A stretch of DNA of 64,000 nucleotides from Desulfovibrionaceae bacterium (GTDB lineage: Bacteria; Desulfobacterota; Desulfovibrionia; Desulfovibrionales; Desulfovibrionaceae), in assembly GCA_009782775.1 (NCBI GenBank), contig WRIL01000011.1:1-64000 (forward strand). The letters are read 5' to 3'. The notes beneath the pieces are model-generated. The model made no database searches. It saw only the letters and a list, made by a program, of their open reading frames with translations, and was not told the DNA's origin. Position 1 is the first letter of the stretch; every line of letters starts with the position of its first letter. Of the stretch, positions 51,618 through 59,907 are shown piece by piece. The position numbers and the translations under genes are program-made.

Positions 51618-52391
51618 CTAGACTTCTCTGATCCGAGGGTGTTCGCCGCAAAGAGGACAGCCGGGATCCTTGCGTAGGCGGAACTCATGGAAGCGCATGG
51701 CCCAGGCGTCAAAGCCCAGCAGACGATCAATGAGTGCCCGTCCGCTCCCCAGGATGAGCTTAATCGTCTCATTGGCTTGGATACAGCCCACAATCCCCGG
51801 CAGAACAGCCAGGACGCCGGCTTCACCGCCGGAAGGGATCTCGCCCGCTTCCGGAGGCTCCGGGTAAAGGCAGCGCAGACAGCTTCCCCTGCCGGCGTCA
51901 AAGACGCCGGTCTGGCCTTCAAAACGCAGGACCGCGCCGTAAACCTCCGGCTTGCCCAGAAGGACGCAAGCGTCATTGATCAGGTAGCGGGTGGCGAAAT
52001 TATCCGAGGCATCGGCAATGATGTCAAAATCCCGAAAAATCTCCAGAACATTGGCACGGCTGAGCCTGACGCTGAATTCCGGCACTCGCGCCCAGGGGTT
52101 GATCCCCTGGATGCGCTCGCGGGCGGAAGATGTTTTCAGCCGGCCCAGGGACGAAGAGCTGTGGATGACCTGCCGCTGCAAGTTGCTCGCCTCCACCGCA
52201 TCATCGTCCACCAGCCCGATGACCCCCACCCCGGCCGCCGCCAGATATAGCCCCAGGGCGGAACCCAGGCCGCCAGCGCCCACTATGAGCACCCTGGCGG
52301 CTTTAAGTTTTTGCTGCCCCGGCGGGCCTATCTCCGGCATAACCAGGTGGCGGCTGTAACGGATCATTTCGTCATCGGAGAGTTCAGCCAT
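51618..52391 (-). CDS. HesA/MoeB/ThiF family adenylyltransferase
   Basis: RYSRHLVMPEIGPPGQQKLKAARVLIVGAGGLGSALGLYLAAAGVG, DDDAVEASNLQRQVIH, DASDNFATRYLINDAC, zinc pairs CLRC and CPLC. Confidence 0.93.
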   Translation of the reverse strand: MAELSDDEMIRYSRHLVMPEIGPPGQQKLKAARVLIVGAGGLGSALGLYLAAAGVGVIGLVDDDAVEASNLQRQVIHSSSSLGRLKTSSARERIQGINPWARVPEFSVRLSRANVLEIFRDFDIIADASDNFATRYLINDACVLLGKPEVYGAVLRFEGQTGVFDAGRGSCLRCLYPEPPEAGEIPSGGEAGVLAVLPGIVGCIQANETIKLILGSGRALIDRLLGFDAWAMRFHEFRLRKDPGCPLCGEHPRIREV

Positions 52392-52506
52392 ACCGGCTCC
52401 TTGCGTTCACCCGGATCATTAACATTTTCCGGGCCAAAGCGCTCCAAGTTTTTCCAGGGCCATAAAAAACTTGACTGAGGTTCCCGGATGGTCAATTAAC
52501 AGAGCC

Positions 52507-53400
52507 ATGCAGATCAGCAGACGCAAGGCCATCGCCCTTCTATTGCTCATTGTCTTCTTCTGGGGCACAACCTGGGTGGCCATGGGGGCGCTTGTGCGCG
52601 AAATTGCCCCGGTCTGGCTGGCCTCCTTCCGCTACATCATCGCCCTGGCCGCGGTGATCCTCGTCCAGGGAGCGAGCGGCAATCTGGCCCTACCCAGAAA
52701 AGGGGATACTCCGATCATCCTGGTGGTCGCCATCTTCTCCCTTACCCTCTGCTCCATTACCATGGCCACCGGTCTACAGTTCGTCCCCCCCGGACGCTCC
52801 GTGGTGCTGGGTTACACCCATTCCCTGTGGGTGGTCCCAGGGGCTTGGCTCTTTCTGCGCGAAGAGCTTCCTCCCAAGCGTCTGGCCGGGGTTATCCTGG
52901 GCATAAGCGGCATCATCACGCTCTGTGACCCGCCGGCCATAATCCACGGCCAGGGATTCAATCCTCTGGGTTATGCCATGCTCCTGCTGAACGCCCTGTC
53001 CTTTTCCGTAGCCATACTCTATACCCGCAGGCATATCTGGGTTTCCTCCCCCTTTCAGGTGCTTTTCTGGCAATTTCTCCTGGCCGCCACCATGCTCTCA
53101 CTGCTGGCCCTGCTCATAGAAGGCCCGCCGGATTTTTCCCTTTCGCCCCTGAACATCCTGCTCCTGCTCCATATCGGCATCCCCGGCGGAGCGCTGGCCT
53201 TCTGGGCCGTGAGCGTGGTCAGTTCCAGCCTGCCCGCCACCGCCACCTCCCTCGGCATCCTGGCCGCCCCCCTGGTGGGCATCTTCTTTTCCGCCATCTT
53301 CATGAACGAACGGATAGACGCCAGCTTAATCGCGGCCGTCTTCATGATTCTGGGGGGGATCCTTCTGGGGAACAGCCCCAAAGCATCGAAAAGCGCCTGA
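52507..53400 (+). CDS. EamA/DMT-family transporter
   Basis: Ten hydrophobic segments; FFWGTTWVAMGALVREIAPVWLASFRY. Confidence 0.88.
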   Translation: MQISRRKAIALLLLIVFFWGTTWVAMGALVREIAPVWLASFRYIIALAAVILVQGASGNLALPRKGDTPIILVVAIFSLTLCSITMATGLQFVPPGRSVVLGYTHSLWVVPGAWLFLREELPPKRLAGVILGISGIITLCDPPAIIHGQGFNPLGYAMLLLNALSFSVAILYTRRHIWVSSPFQVLFWQFLLAATMLSLLALLIEGPPDFSLSPLNILLLLHIGIPGGALAFWAVSVVSSSLPATATSLGILAAPLVGIFFSAIFMNERIDASLIAAVFMILGGILLGNSPKASKSA

Positions 53401-53466
53401 ACTGGCTTGCCGCCCCCCTCTTGCCTATTTCAGAAAAATCAGGCAGAGTATCACCCTGCATCAAGA

Positions 53467-53500
53467 CCGCGCCCCGGCCCAAACCCCGGCGCGGCTTTTA
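53467..53500 (+). terminator. Putative rho-independent terminator after the DMT transporter
   Basis: CCGCGCC...GGCGCGG stem followed by CTTTTA. Confidence 0.55.
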
Positions 53501-53530
53501 TATAAAGACCAGACCCCAGGAACCAATGTT

Positions 53531-54019
53531 ATGAGCACGCCCATATCCCGCAAGGGTTTCAATCTTCTGCTGGAAGAGTTGGAACAACTGAAAAAAAACC
53601 GCCCGGTAATCGCCAAAATCATCCAAGAGGCCAGGGAAGAAGGCGATTTGAGCGAAAACGCCGCCTATGACGCGGCCCGCGAACGTCAGGGACTTCAGGA
53701 AGCCCGCATCAATTACCTGGAATCGCGCCTGCCGCTCTTGAATGTGGTTGACTTCTCCCGCCTGAACAGCGAAAAAATCACTTACGGGGCCAAGGTCACC
53801 CTTCACGACCAGGATACCGAAGAGGAAAAATCGTATACCCTGCTCGGCCCGGATGAAACCGGCCTGGTCAAGGGGGCTATTTCCGTGGAATCACCCGTGG
53901 CCCGCGCCCTGCTGGGCAGGGAAGTTGGCGATGAAATAGTTGTGGATGCGCCCAGGGGCAAGATATATTACGAAATTACCGCCCTCAGCTTCCCGGGCGA
54001 GGCCATGTTTGAAGGCTGA
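53531..54019 (+). CDS. greA: Transcription elongation factor GreA
   Basis: PISRKGFNLLLEELEQLKKNRPVIAKIIQEAREEGDLSENAAYDAARERQ. Confidence 0.95.
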   Translation: MSTPISRKGFNLLLEELEQLKKNRPVIAKIIQEAREEGDLSENAAYDAARERQGLQEARINYLESRLPLLNVVDFSRLNSEKITYGAKVTLHDQDTEEEKSYTLLGPDETGLVKGAISVESPVARALLGREVGDEIVVDAPRGKIYYEITALSFPGEAMFEG

Positions 54020-54081
54020 AACTTTACCGTTGACCATGCCCCTGAATGGGATTAAATTGCCCAATTCCAGGGATTCTCAAA

Positions 54082-54168
54082 GCCGTGGTGGTGGAATTGG
54101 TAGACACACTAGCTTGAGGGGCTAGCGTTCGCAAGGACATGGGAGTTCGAGTCTCCCCCACGGCACCA
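54082..54168 (+). tRNA. tRNA-Leu (anticodon GAG)
   Basis: GCCGTGGTGG...CTAGC-TTGAGGG-GCTAG anticodon arm, long variable arm, GTTCGAGTC T-loop, CCCACGGCACCA 3' end with encoded CCA. Confidence 0.95.
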
Positions 54169-54183
54169 GGGAAGAATTTCAGA

Positions 54184-54262
54184 AAGTCTCATAAGGTCAC
54201 ATAAGCCTTGTGAGACTTTGATTTTATGAAAAGGCGTCCTCTCATATAGTCTCATAAGGTCA
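54184..54262. repeat. Direct and inverted repeats downstream of tRNA-Leu (putative integrase arm sites / att region)
   Basis: AGTCTCATAAGGTCA at 54185-54199 and 54248-54262, plus inverted CCTTGTGAGACTT near 54207-54219. Confidence 0.6.
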
Positions 54263-54341
54263 TTTGACATACCCCGGTTTCAGGGGTAACTCTCTGGGAT
54301 AGATTGATTTTTTCTGCTACCCCGCCCGAGGAGTTACCCCG

Positions 54342-54830
54342 ATGTCAGCAAGCCTTACAGACGCACGAATCAGGAACATGCGTTCCTCGGAAAAATCCAA
54401 GAAATTTTTTGACGGTGAAGGTCTTTTTTTACAACTTACCCCTGCCGGGGGGAAATGGTGGCGTTTTCGCTATTGGTTTCAAGGGAAAGAAAAATTGCTG
54501 TCCCTTGGAACTTACCCCGGCATATCTCTGAAAATGGCGCGGCAACGGCGCGATGCGGCGCGGGAACTGATTGCCCAAGGCTTAGACCCGAGCAAACAAA
54601 GGCAAGCAGCCAAGGACGAAGCCGCCGCCCTTGCCAAAGAAGAGGCTCTGACCTTCAAAACGGTTGCGGCTGAATGGCTGGAAGTCAGAAAAGATACCTA
54701 TGCCGCTTCAAATATCAAAAAAAAGGACTGGCTTATCGGCCTGTTGTGCGCACATTTGGGCAATACGCCTATTGCAAAAATTGCCCCCGCCGACATTTTA
54801 GCCGCGATCCGGCCTGTTGAGGCACCATGA
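54342..54830 (+). pseudogene. Truncated P4-type tyrosine integrase (Arm and core-binding N-terminus only)
   Basis: LTDARIRNMRSSEKSKKFFDGEGLFLQLTPAGGKWWRFRYWFQGKEKLLSLGTYPGISLKMARQRRDAARELIAQGLDPS; ends at ILAAIRPVEAP with no catalytic domain. Confidence 0.9.
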
Positions 54831-55246
54831 ACTTCATTTTGTCGTTCCACGAATGGAGCTGGCGAGCGGTAAAGCCTTCAACGCCTTCCCACCGGGCTGG
54901 GAAAAAGCCTTTGGCGTATTCCGCGATCTCCATAATCATCGGGAAGGTTGGGCAAGGCCGGATGATCCCGCCCGCGCCCGTCTGCATACCCCGGAACATG
55001 CCGATCTGCACCGGGCACGATTGATCCGCTGGGGCAAAACGCCGGGAAAGGATGAGCGGGCTGAGGCCCAGGACGCCGTTCACACCTACATTACGGCCAA
55101 ATTGGAGCAAGGTCTTGTCCATAACCGAAAAGATGTGCTTGCCGCCTTGCAGGACGCGGGGCTTTCCATCAACCGGGCAGGCCGGGACTACATCACCGTC
55201 AAAGACCCCGACAGCGGGGAAAAACTGCGCCTCAAGGGAGGAATAT

Positions 55247-55780
55247 ATGCAGAACACTGGAAATTTGACTTCTTTGGCCGAGCGCATCAGAGCCAAAACC
55301 GAGCAGGACGCCCAGGAGATCGAGAGCCTGACCCGGCAACAGTTCGAGAGCTTGAGCAGGAGCTTGTCCGCATCATCGAAAACCGCGCTCAGTACAACAG
55401 ACAACGCTATCCGCAACAGTATCGCGGAATTGGAGAAGGATATCACTTCCCGTTGCCAGAGCCTGGAGGCGATGTTCAACCGGAAATATCTGTACTCCAT
55501 TCTGTTGAGCGCGGGGATTCTGCTGTTGACCATGTTCACCAGTTGGGGGCTGATCGCTTTGTGCCGCTACCAGATCACGGACTTGCAACAGGAGATCGCC
55601 GGTCTCAAGGCGCAGAAAGAAATTTGGGACAGGGACTTTCCCCTGATCCAACGCGCCTTTTCCGGCCTGGAACTGTATCAGTCGCAAGGGAAGAATTACC
55701 TACTGCTGCCGGAGGGACGGACGGCTATAATGGCCGGGACAGTGGGCAAGCGGGAAGCCTTGGAAATCGTGAGGAAATAA
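55247..55780 (+). CDS. MbeB-like mobilization protein nested in the relaxase frame
   Basis: LTSLAERIRAKTEQDAQEIESLTRQQFESLSRSLSASSKTAL...transmembrane LYSILLSAGILLLTMFTSWGLIALC; SD GGGAGGA before ATG 55247. Confidence 0.75.
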   Translation: MQNTGNLTSLAERIRAKTEQDAQEIESLTRQQFESLSRSLSASSKTALSTTDNAIRNSIAELEKDITSRCQSLEAMFNRKYLYSILLSAGILLLTMFTSWGLIALCRYQITDLQQEIAGLKAQKEIWDRDFPLIQRAFSGLELYQSQGKNYLLLPEGRTAIMAGTVGKREALEIVRK

Positions 55781-55783
55781 GCC

Positions 55784-56053
55784 ATGACCGAACTGGAAAA
55801 AATGCTCAAAAACACGCTGACCCGAATGGAGCAGGACATCACCGCCACATTGACCGGCCAGGGCAAAACCCTGGAAGAACAGCAACTCACCCTGACGGCG
55901 CACAGTCAGGGCTTGCGGCAGTTACAGGAGGCGAGCAGCCGGAGCAGCGCCGATTTGCAGGCCTTGACGAAGCGCTTGGAAGACTTGGCCGGGCTATACA
56001 AGAGCTTGGAAATCTTGCTGCCGCGCTTGAGCGGGCTATTGAGCGGCAGGTAG
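55784..56053 (+). CDS. MbeD-like mobilization protein nested in the relaxase frame
   Basis: MTELEKMLKNTLTRMEQDITATLTGQGKTLEEQQLTLTAHSQGLRQLQ; position and N-terminus resemble MbeD. Confidence 0.7.
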   Translation: MTELEKMLKNTLTRMEQDITATLTGQGKTLEEQQLTLTAHSQGLRQLQEASSRSSADLQALTKRLEDLAGLYKSLEILLPRLSGLLSGR

Positions 56054-56246
56054 CGCGGGCCAGAGAAAAGGAGCGAAGCCGGGGGCCGAGGATGGGATTG
56101 TAATTACAATAGGTGTCATATAGACGGCGGATTTGCGATATTTGTTTGTATTTATTCACAATAAAAAAAGTTACTTCCGGCGACAAAAAACCTTGACATC
56201 GCATCAGTGATTACTTATAGTGCTCTTAACAAAGGAGAGTAATCAC

Positions 56247-56801
56247 ATGAAGCCAACCGCCACAGCCCCCTCGCAAAGGACGACATTTTGCCTCCCTAAC
56301 ACAGCGCACCAAGCCATTAAAATGATTTCTGAAATAAAGGGGCAAAATCTAAAAACTTGCTTTGAATTCTTAATAACGATGATAACCCCTGGTGAGCAGC
56401 ACTATAAGGAAGTGGCTCATGCTGTTAAAAGCATGGATAAATCTAGCTATACACGAAAGACTTATGTGATCGATGCGGATGTAAAGAATAGGCTACAGAA
56501 GCATGCAAGAATACAAAATTTGTCTAGAGATGAATTAATTATTATTTGCATAACAATCCTATCTGAAAAATTAGCAGAACTAAAATTATCTGTAAAAGAA
56601 AAAATTGAACATGCAAATAAAATAATCAAAGCAGCAGAGCTTGCACTTCATGAATGGAATAAATGCCATGAATCATTAGCAGCAATTGGGGATGATAAAG
56701 AATTTTCTATAGTTAATGAGTATATAGCATATATTGGACAATTGAATGAATTACCAATCTATGTTCAAGAATATATAGATAAAATATCATCAAAAAAATA
56801 A
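56247..56801 (+). CDS. Hypothetical protein with two putative RHH segments
   Basis: QRTTFCLPNTAHQAIKMISEIKGQNLKTCFEFLITMI and RKTYVIDADVKNRLQKHARIQNLSRDELIIICITILSEKL (strand-helix-helix patterns); SD GGAGAG. Confidence 0.6.
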   Translation: MKPTATAPSQRTTFCLPNTAHQAIKMISEIKGQNLKTCFEFLITMITPGEQHYKEVAHAVKSMDKSSYTRKTYVIDADVKNRLQKHARIQNLSRDELIIICITILSEKLAELKLSVKEKIEHANKIIKAAELALHEWNKCHESLAAIGDDKEFSIVNEYIAYIGQLNELPIYVQEYIDKISSKK

Positions 56802-56817
56802 TACATTGGAGGAAAAA

Positions 56818-57042
56818 ATGAAACTGACAAAACACGCTCAAGTGCGAATAAAGCAGCGCGGGATATCTGATATTGAATTGTTACTAATATCAATATTTGG
56901 AGTTGTGGACGCGAAAAATAGAATGACGCTTCCTGAACGCACACAGAAAAAAATAATTCAAGCACTTGATAAGTGCAACAAAATGCTCGTTGTAGATGAT
57001 GAAGTGAGTGCATTAATAACTGCATATGCCATATCAAGATAA
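56818..57042 (+). CDS. Small DUF4258-like protein
   Basis: MKLTKHAQVRIKQRGISDIELLLISIFGVVDAKNRM...MLVVDDEVSALITAYAIS. Confidence 0.55.
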   Translation: MKLTKHAQVRIKQRGISDIELLLISIFGVVDAKNRMTLPERTQKKIIQALDKCNKMLVVDDEVSALITAYAISR

Positions 57043-57139
57043 CCTTTATAGGTGCGGCTGTGTGTTAAAAAAATGAATTTGTTATACCACTGCCTCATCC
57101 AGTGGCAGATGATTTCTAAAAAGAATGGAGGGTAGTTTC

Positions 57140-57328
57140 ATGGCTGGAACGCGCTCAAAATGTCCTATCCCTTGCCAGCATAAAGATGTCATCGGGGGAG
57201 GTCAATTCTGCAAGTTCAACAAAGAGTTTGAAAATGGAAAATCTCCATGCCCCTTGGTAAAGCCAAGCAAAATGACTGCAAAGGCTAAATTAAAAGAGTT
57301 TTGGCGCGAAATGAATGAAATCAAATAG
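57140..57328 (+). CDS. Small Cys-containing hypothetical protein
   Basis: MAGTRSKCPIPCQHKDVIGGGQFCKFNKEFENGKSPCPL; SD ATGGAGGG. Confidence 0.5.
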   Translation: MAGTRSKCPIPCQHKDVIGGGQFCKFNKEFENGKSPCPLVKPSKMTAKAKLKEFWREMNEIK

Positions 57329-57368
57329 TTATTAGCATAACTGCATTGCCATATATATGGAGGGCACC

Positions 57369-57863
57369 ATGCTTTCAAAGTTAGATAATAATATTCATTG
57401 CGAGTATTCGAATCTGCAAAATGAACATCATAAAACGCATATAGATGGCAAATGGTATAAAAAACCTGACAAATTTCCATGCGTACTACATGATAAGGCT
57501 GGGTGCCTTTGCGTATCAAAAGAAAAATACATGGAACTTGTCTTTTCTGGAGTGTTTCGAGAATACCAAGGTAGAGACAAGATTACATTTGATGTTGGTA
57601 ATAAAGAAAATAATGTCAAAAAAATTTCAGAAATTCTAGGCTATAAGCTATGTGCATCAAAGACAACTTGTCCAAGGTATCGTCCCAAATATCAAAAATC
57701 TGACGATAAAATCAAGGCCAACATATCTACACGGAAGCCAGGCCAGAAGCGCGGTCTCAGCAGAGATCCTGTCGCTAAAGCACTTGCTCTATTCGACTCT
57801 TTGCCGCCAGAATACCAAGCAAAACTTCTTGCCGAACTCAGTGCAATGCAACAAAAAAGTTGA
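57369..57863 (+). CDS. Hypothetical protein
   Basis: Intact 164-aa ORF with SD GGAGGG; Cys/His-rich N-terminus. Confidence 0.55.
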   Translation: MLSKLDNNIHCEYSNLQNEHHKTHIDGKWYKKPDKFPCVLHDKAGCLCVSKEKYMELVFSGVFREYQGRDKITFDVGNKENNVKKISEILGYKLCASKTTCPRYRPKYQKSDDKIKANISTRKPGQKRGLSRDPVAKALALFDSLPPEYQAKLLAELSAMQQKS

Positions 57864-58287
57864 ATTAGCAGGTTCCTTACAAGTAAAATTTGAGTTCTGA
57901 TTGCGATAACAACCGCAAATTGTTATGAGAGAAGGGAGGCGGCGATGCCCCTCCCTTTGTTTACTCTCATTCCTGCCCTTATCTCACCTCGTCTTACAGC
58001 CTCTTGTTACAGCCGCAAATAATAGGGGGCTGTTTTGGGGGTTTGCAGCAATGGCTGTGTTATCACTATATTGATATAATACAATTTTTATATTGAATAA
58101 GCTGACTATTTGGATTCCTTGAAATAAAATATTTGTTAAACTCCCCTCTGGACAAATTCTTTTTCGGTATTATTTACATATTTGGGGTATCTTACTCCAA
58201 CGATAGAGGCTTTTCAGGAAACACCTGAATTTTATTAACTTTTAACAGGAGGTTTGTAACCCCACATAATAAAAGGAGAAATTTATT

Positions 58288-58503
58288 ATGAATGATTTAA
58301 GTATAAGATTTATAAGAAGAAAAGAAGTAGAAGCACTCACAGGTTTGTCCAGGTCAAGCATCTACGCCATGATGTCCAATGGCAACTTTCCTAAACCCTT
58401 GAAATTAAGCACTCGTGCAGTCGGATGGACTTCCCATGACCTTGAGGCATGGATGGAAAGCAAAATCGTAGCCACCAGACAGTGGGAGGATAAGACCCAT
58501 TAA
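58288..58503 (+). CDS. AlpA-family HTH regulator / excisionase-like
   Basis: RFIRRKEVEALTGLSRSSIYAMMSNGNFPKPLKLSTRAVGWTSHDLEAWMESKI. Confidence 0.9.
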   Translation: MNDLSIRFIRRKEVEALTGLSRSSIYAMMSNGNFPKPLKLSTRAVGWTSHDLEAWMESKIVATRQWEDKTH

Positions 58504-58549
58504 AACCAGAAACCTTTTACCCAGGACAACCACATGAAAAGACCTGGAT

Positions 58550-58595
58550 AGCCCGGAGGTGGATACCAAAAAATCCATTTCCGGGCTTTTTCTTT
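58550..58595 (+). terminator. Rho-independent terminator after alpA-like gene
   Basis: AGCCCGGAGGTGGAT...ATCCATTTCCGGGCTTTTTC. Confidence 0.8.
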
Positions 58596-58724
58596 TGTCC
58601 CGGTAAAAATCCGGTAGGGATTTTCAATGCCATGTACTAAATTAATGTGTTTTAAGCCTTAAAAATCGCATGAAATAATCTGACCTGTATATGAACTCAT
58701 TTTTTCGATTTCGATTGATTCTAG

Positions 58725-58931
58725 GGCGAATCTTCTTATTCAGTATATAGAGAAAAAACATATCTGGGGGATGGTTCTACCCCGGAGAATAGGTCAGAGG
58801 TTGAACCGGGGTATCAGGAGGGGTTGCCAAGCTCGAACAGTCGGTTTGATTTTTCAGGGGAATCTATTACAGTAGCTATCGCCTGGGTAAACGCTGAACC
58901 GGAAATGCCCAAGGTTGAGGTAATTATTTGA
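58725..58931 (+). pseudogene. Start-less ORF fragment of an unknown protein
   Basis: Open frame GESSYSVYREKTYLGDGSTPENRSEVEPGYQEGLPSSNSRFDFSGESITVAIAWVNAEPEMPKVEVII* bounded by TAG 58722-58724 and TGA; no start codon at its 5' end. Confidence 0.4.
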
Positions 58932-58957
58932 AATTTCGTCCGTAGGAGCAATAAATA

Positions 58958-59572
58958 ATGAAAAAATATACCTTCACCTGCTTTGTTTTAGTACTGTGCT
59001 TTTTAATGCCTGATGTATCGCTGGCAGTACAACAAACAGATAAGTGTCAGTACGATATTGATAGTGATGATATTACTATTGAAGGAGGATTATGGGTAAA
59101 AAATGGTTCTCCACTTACCGGATTATTATGCGGATATAAAAATGGAATGATTGTATTTGCAACCCCTATGATAAAAAGTAAGACAGAAGGCATAGTAAAA
59201 ATTTACTACGAAAGTGGTAAGCTTAATGAAGAAATCCCATACAAAAATGATAAGATAGAAGGAATAAAGAAAGAATACTATGAAAGTGGCAAGCTTAAGG
59301 CAGAAATCCCATACAAAAATGATAAGATAGAAGGCATATATAAACATTATAATGAAGATGGCACATTGTCGCAAGAAACCACTTGCAAAAACGATCTCAA
59401 AGAAGGAACAATGAACCGTTACAGAAAAAATGGAAAAATGTTTGCAACCATAACATACAAAAACAACTCACCCGTTAGCGGCATGTGCCATCACAACAAC
59501 GGCAGGACATCTCCTTTAACCAATGCTGAACTGGCAAATTGGGAAAACGGACTGCCTATTACCTGTGATTAA
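58958..59572 (+). CDS. Exported MORN-like (YwqK-type) repeat protein
   Basis: Signal peptide; repeated YYESGKL..EIPYKNDKIEGI..YYESGKLKAEIPYKNDKIEGI..HYNEDGTL. Confidence 0.82.
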   Translation: MKKYTFTCFVLVLCFLMPDVSLAVQQTDKCQYDIDSDDITIEGGLWVKNGSPLTGLLCGYKNGMIVFATPMIKSKTEGIVKIYYESGKLNEEIPYKNDKIEGIKKEYYESGKLKAEIPYKNDKIEGIYKHYNEDGTLSQETTCKNDLKEGTMNRYRKNGKMFATITYKNNSPVSGMCHHNNGRTSPLTNAELANWENGLPITCD

Positions 59573-59673
59573 CTGTCAGAGCAATTATTTTGACCATACC
59601 TCTAGAAAATATATGGTTCTAATTACCTTATCCGGTTATTGATGATCCGTATTGCCCATGAGGGCCGTTTGCC

Positions 59674-59787
59674 GTGAAGAAGCCCAACGCTGAAACGCGG
59701 CGGGCTATTGATAAACTGGAAGCCGGGAAGGGGCAAAGGTTTAATACAGTAGCTGAAATGATGGCTGACCTCGATGCGGATGATTGA
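59674..59787 (+). pseudogene. Remnant of RelB/DinJ-type antitoxin (C-terminus)
   Basis: VKKPNAETRRAIDKLEAGKGQRFNTVAEMMADLDADD*; MIRIAHEGRLP lies just upstream in another frame, consistent with a frameshift. Confidence 0.65.
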
Positions 59788-59890
59788 CCTGTCTACGTCC
59801 TTCAAGAAGGACTACAAGAAAGCCAAGGCAAACCCGCGCCATGCAAATGACGTAAGCGCCTTATTTGGAATAAAATATATAAAAATGTAG
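59774..59890 (+). pseudogene. Remnant of YafQ/RelE-type toxin (N-terminus)
   Basis: MRMIDLSTSFKKDYKKAKANPRHANDVSALFGIKYIKM*: about 38 aa of an expected ~90 aa protein, overlapping the antitoxin remnant. Confidence 0.6.
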
Positions 59891-59907
59891 CAGGTAAAGG
59901 AGTTATT

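Larger units (their letters stand above)
54817..56103 (+). pseudogene. ColE1/MobA-type relaxase, N-terminal nuclease domain missing
   Basis: HHELHFVVPRMELASGKAFNAFPPGWEKAFGVFRDLHN...DVLAALQDAGLSINRAGRDYITVKDPDSGEKLRLKGGIYAEHW; open upstream end fused to integrase remnant. Confidence 0.8.

Noticed and set aside
50496-51976. Large reverse-strand Leu/Ala/Val-rich ORFs (308 and 483 aa) opposite cluster gene D
   Set aside because: Their LLLL/AVAVDVAAV repeats are the reverse complement of the CAG/CAA-rich repeats in the + strand gene; they also run into the MoeB/ThiF-like gene. No independent start or SD support.
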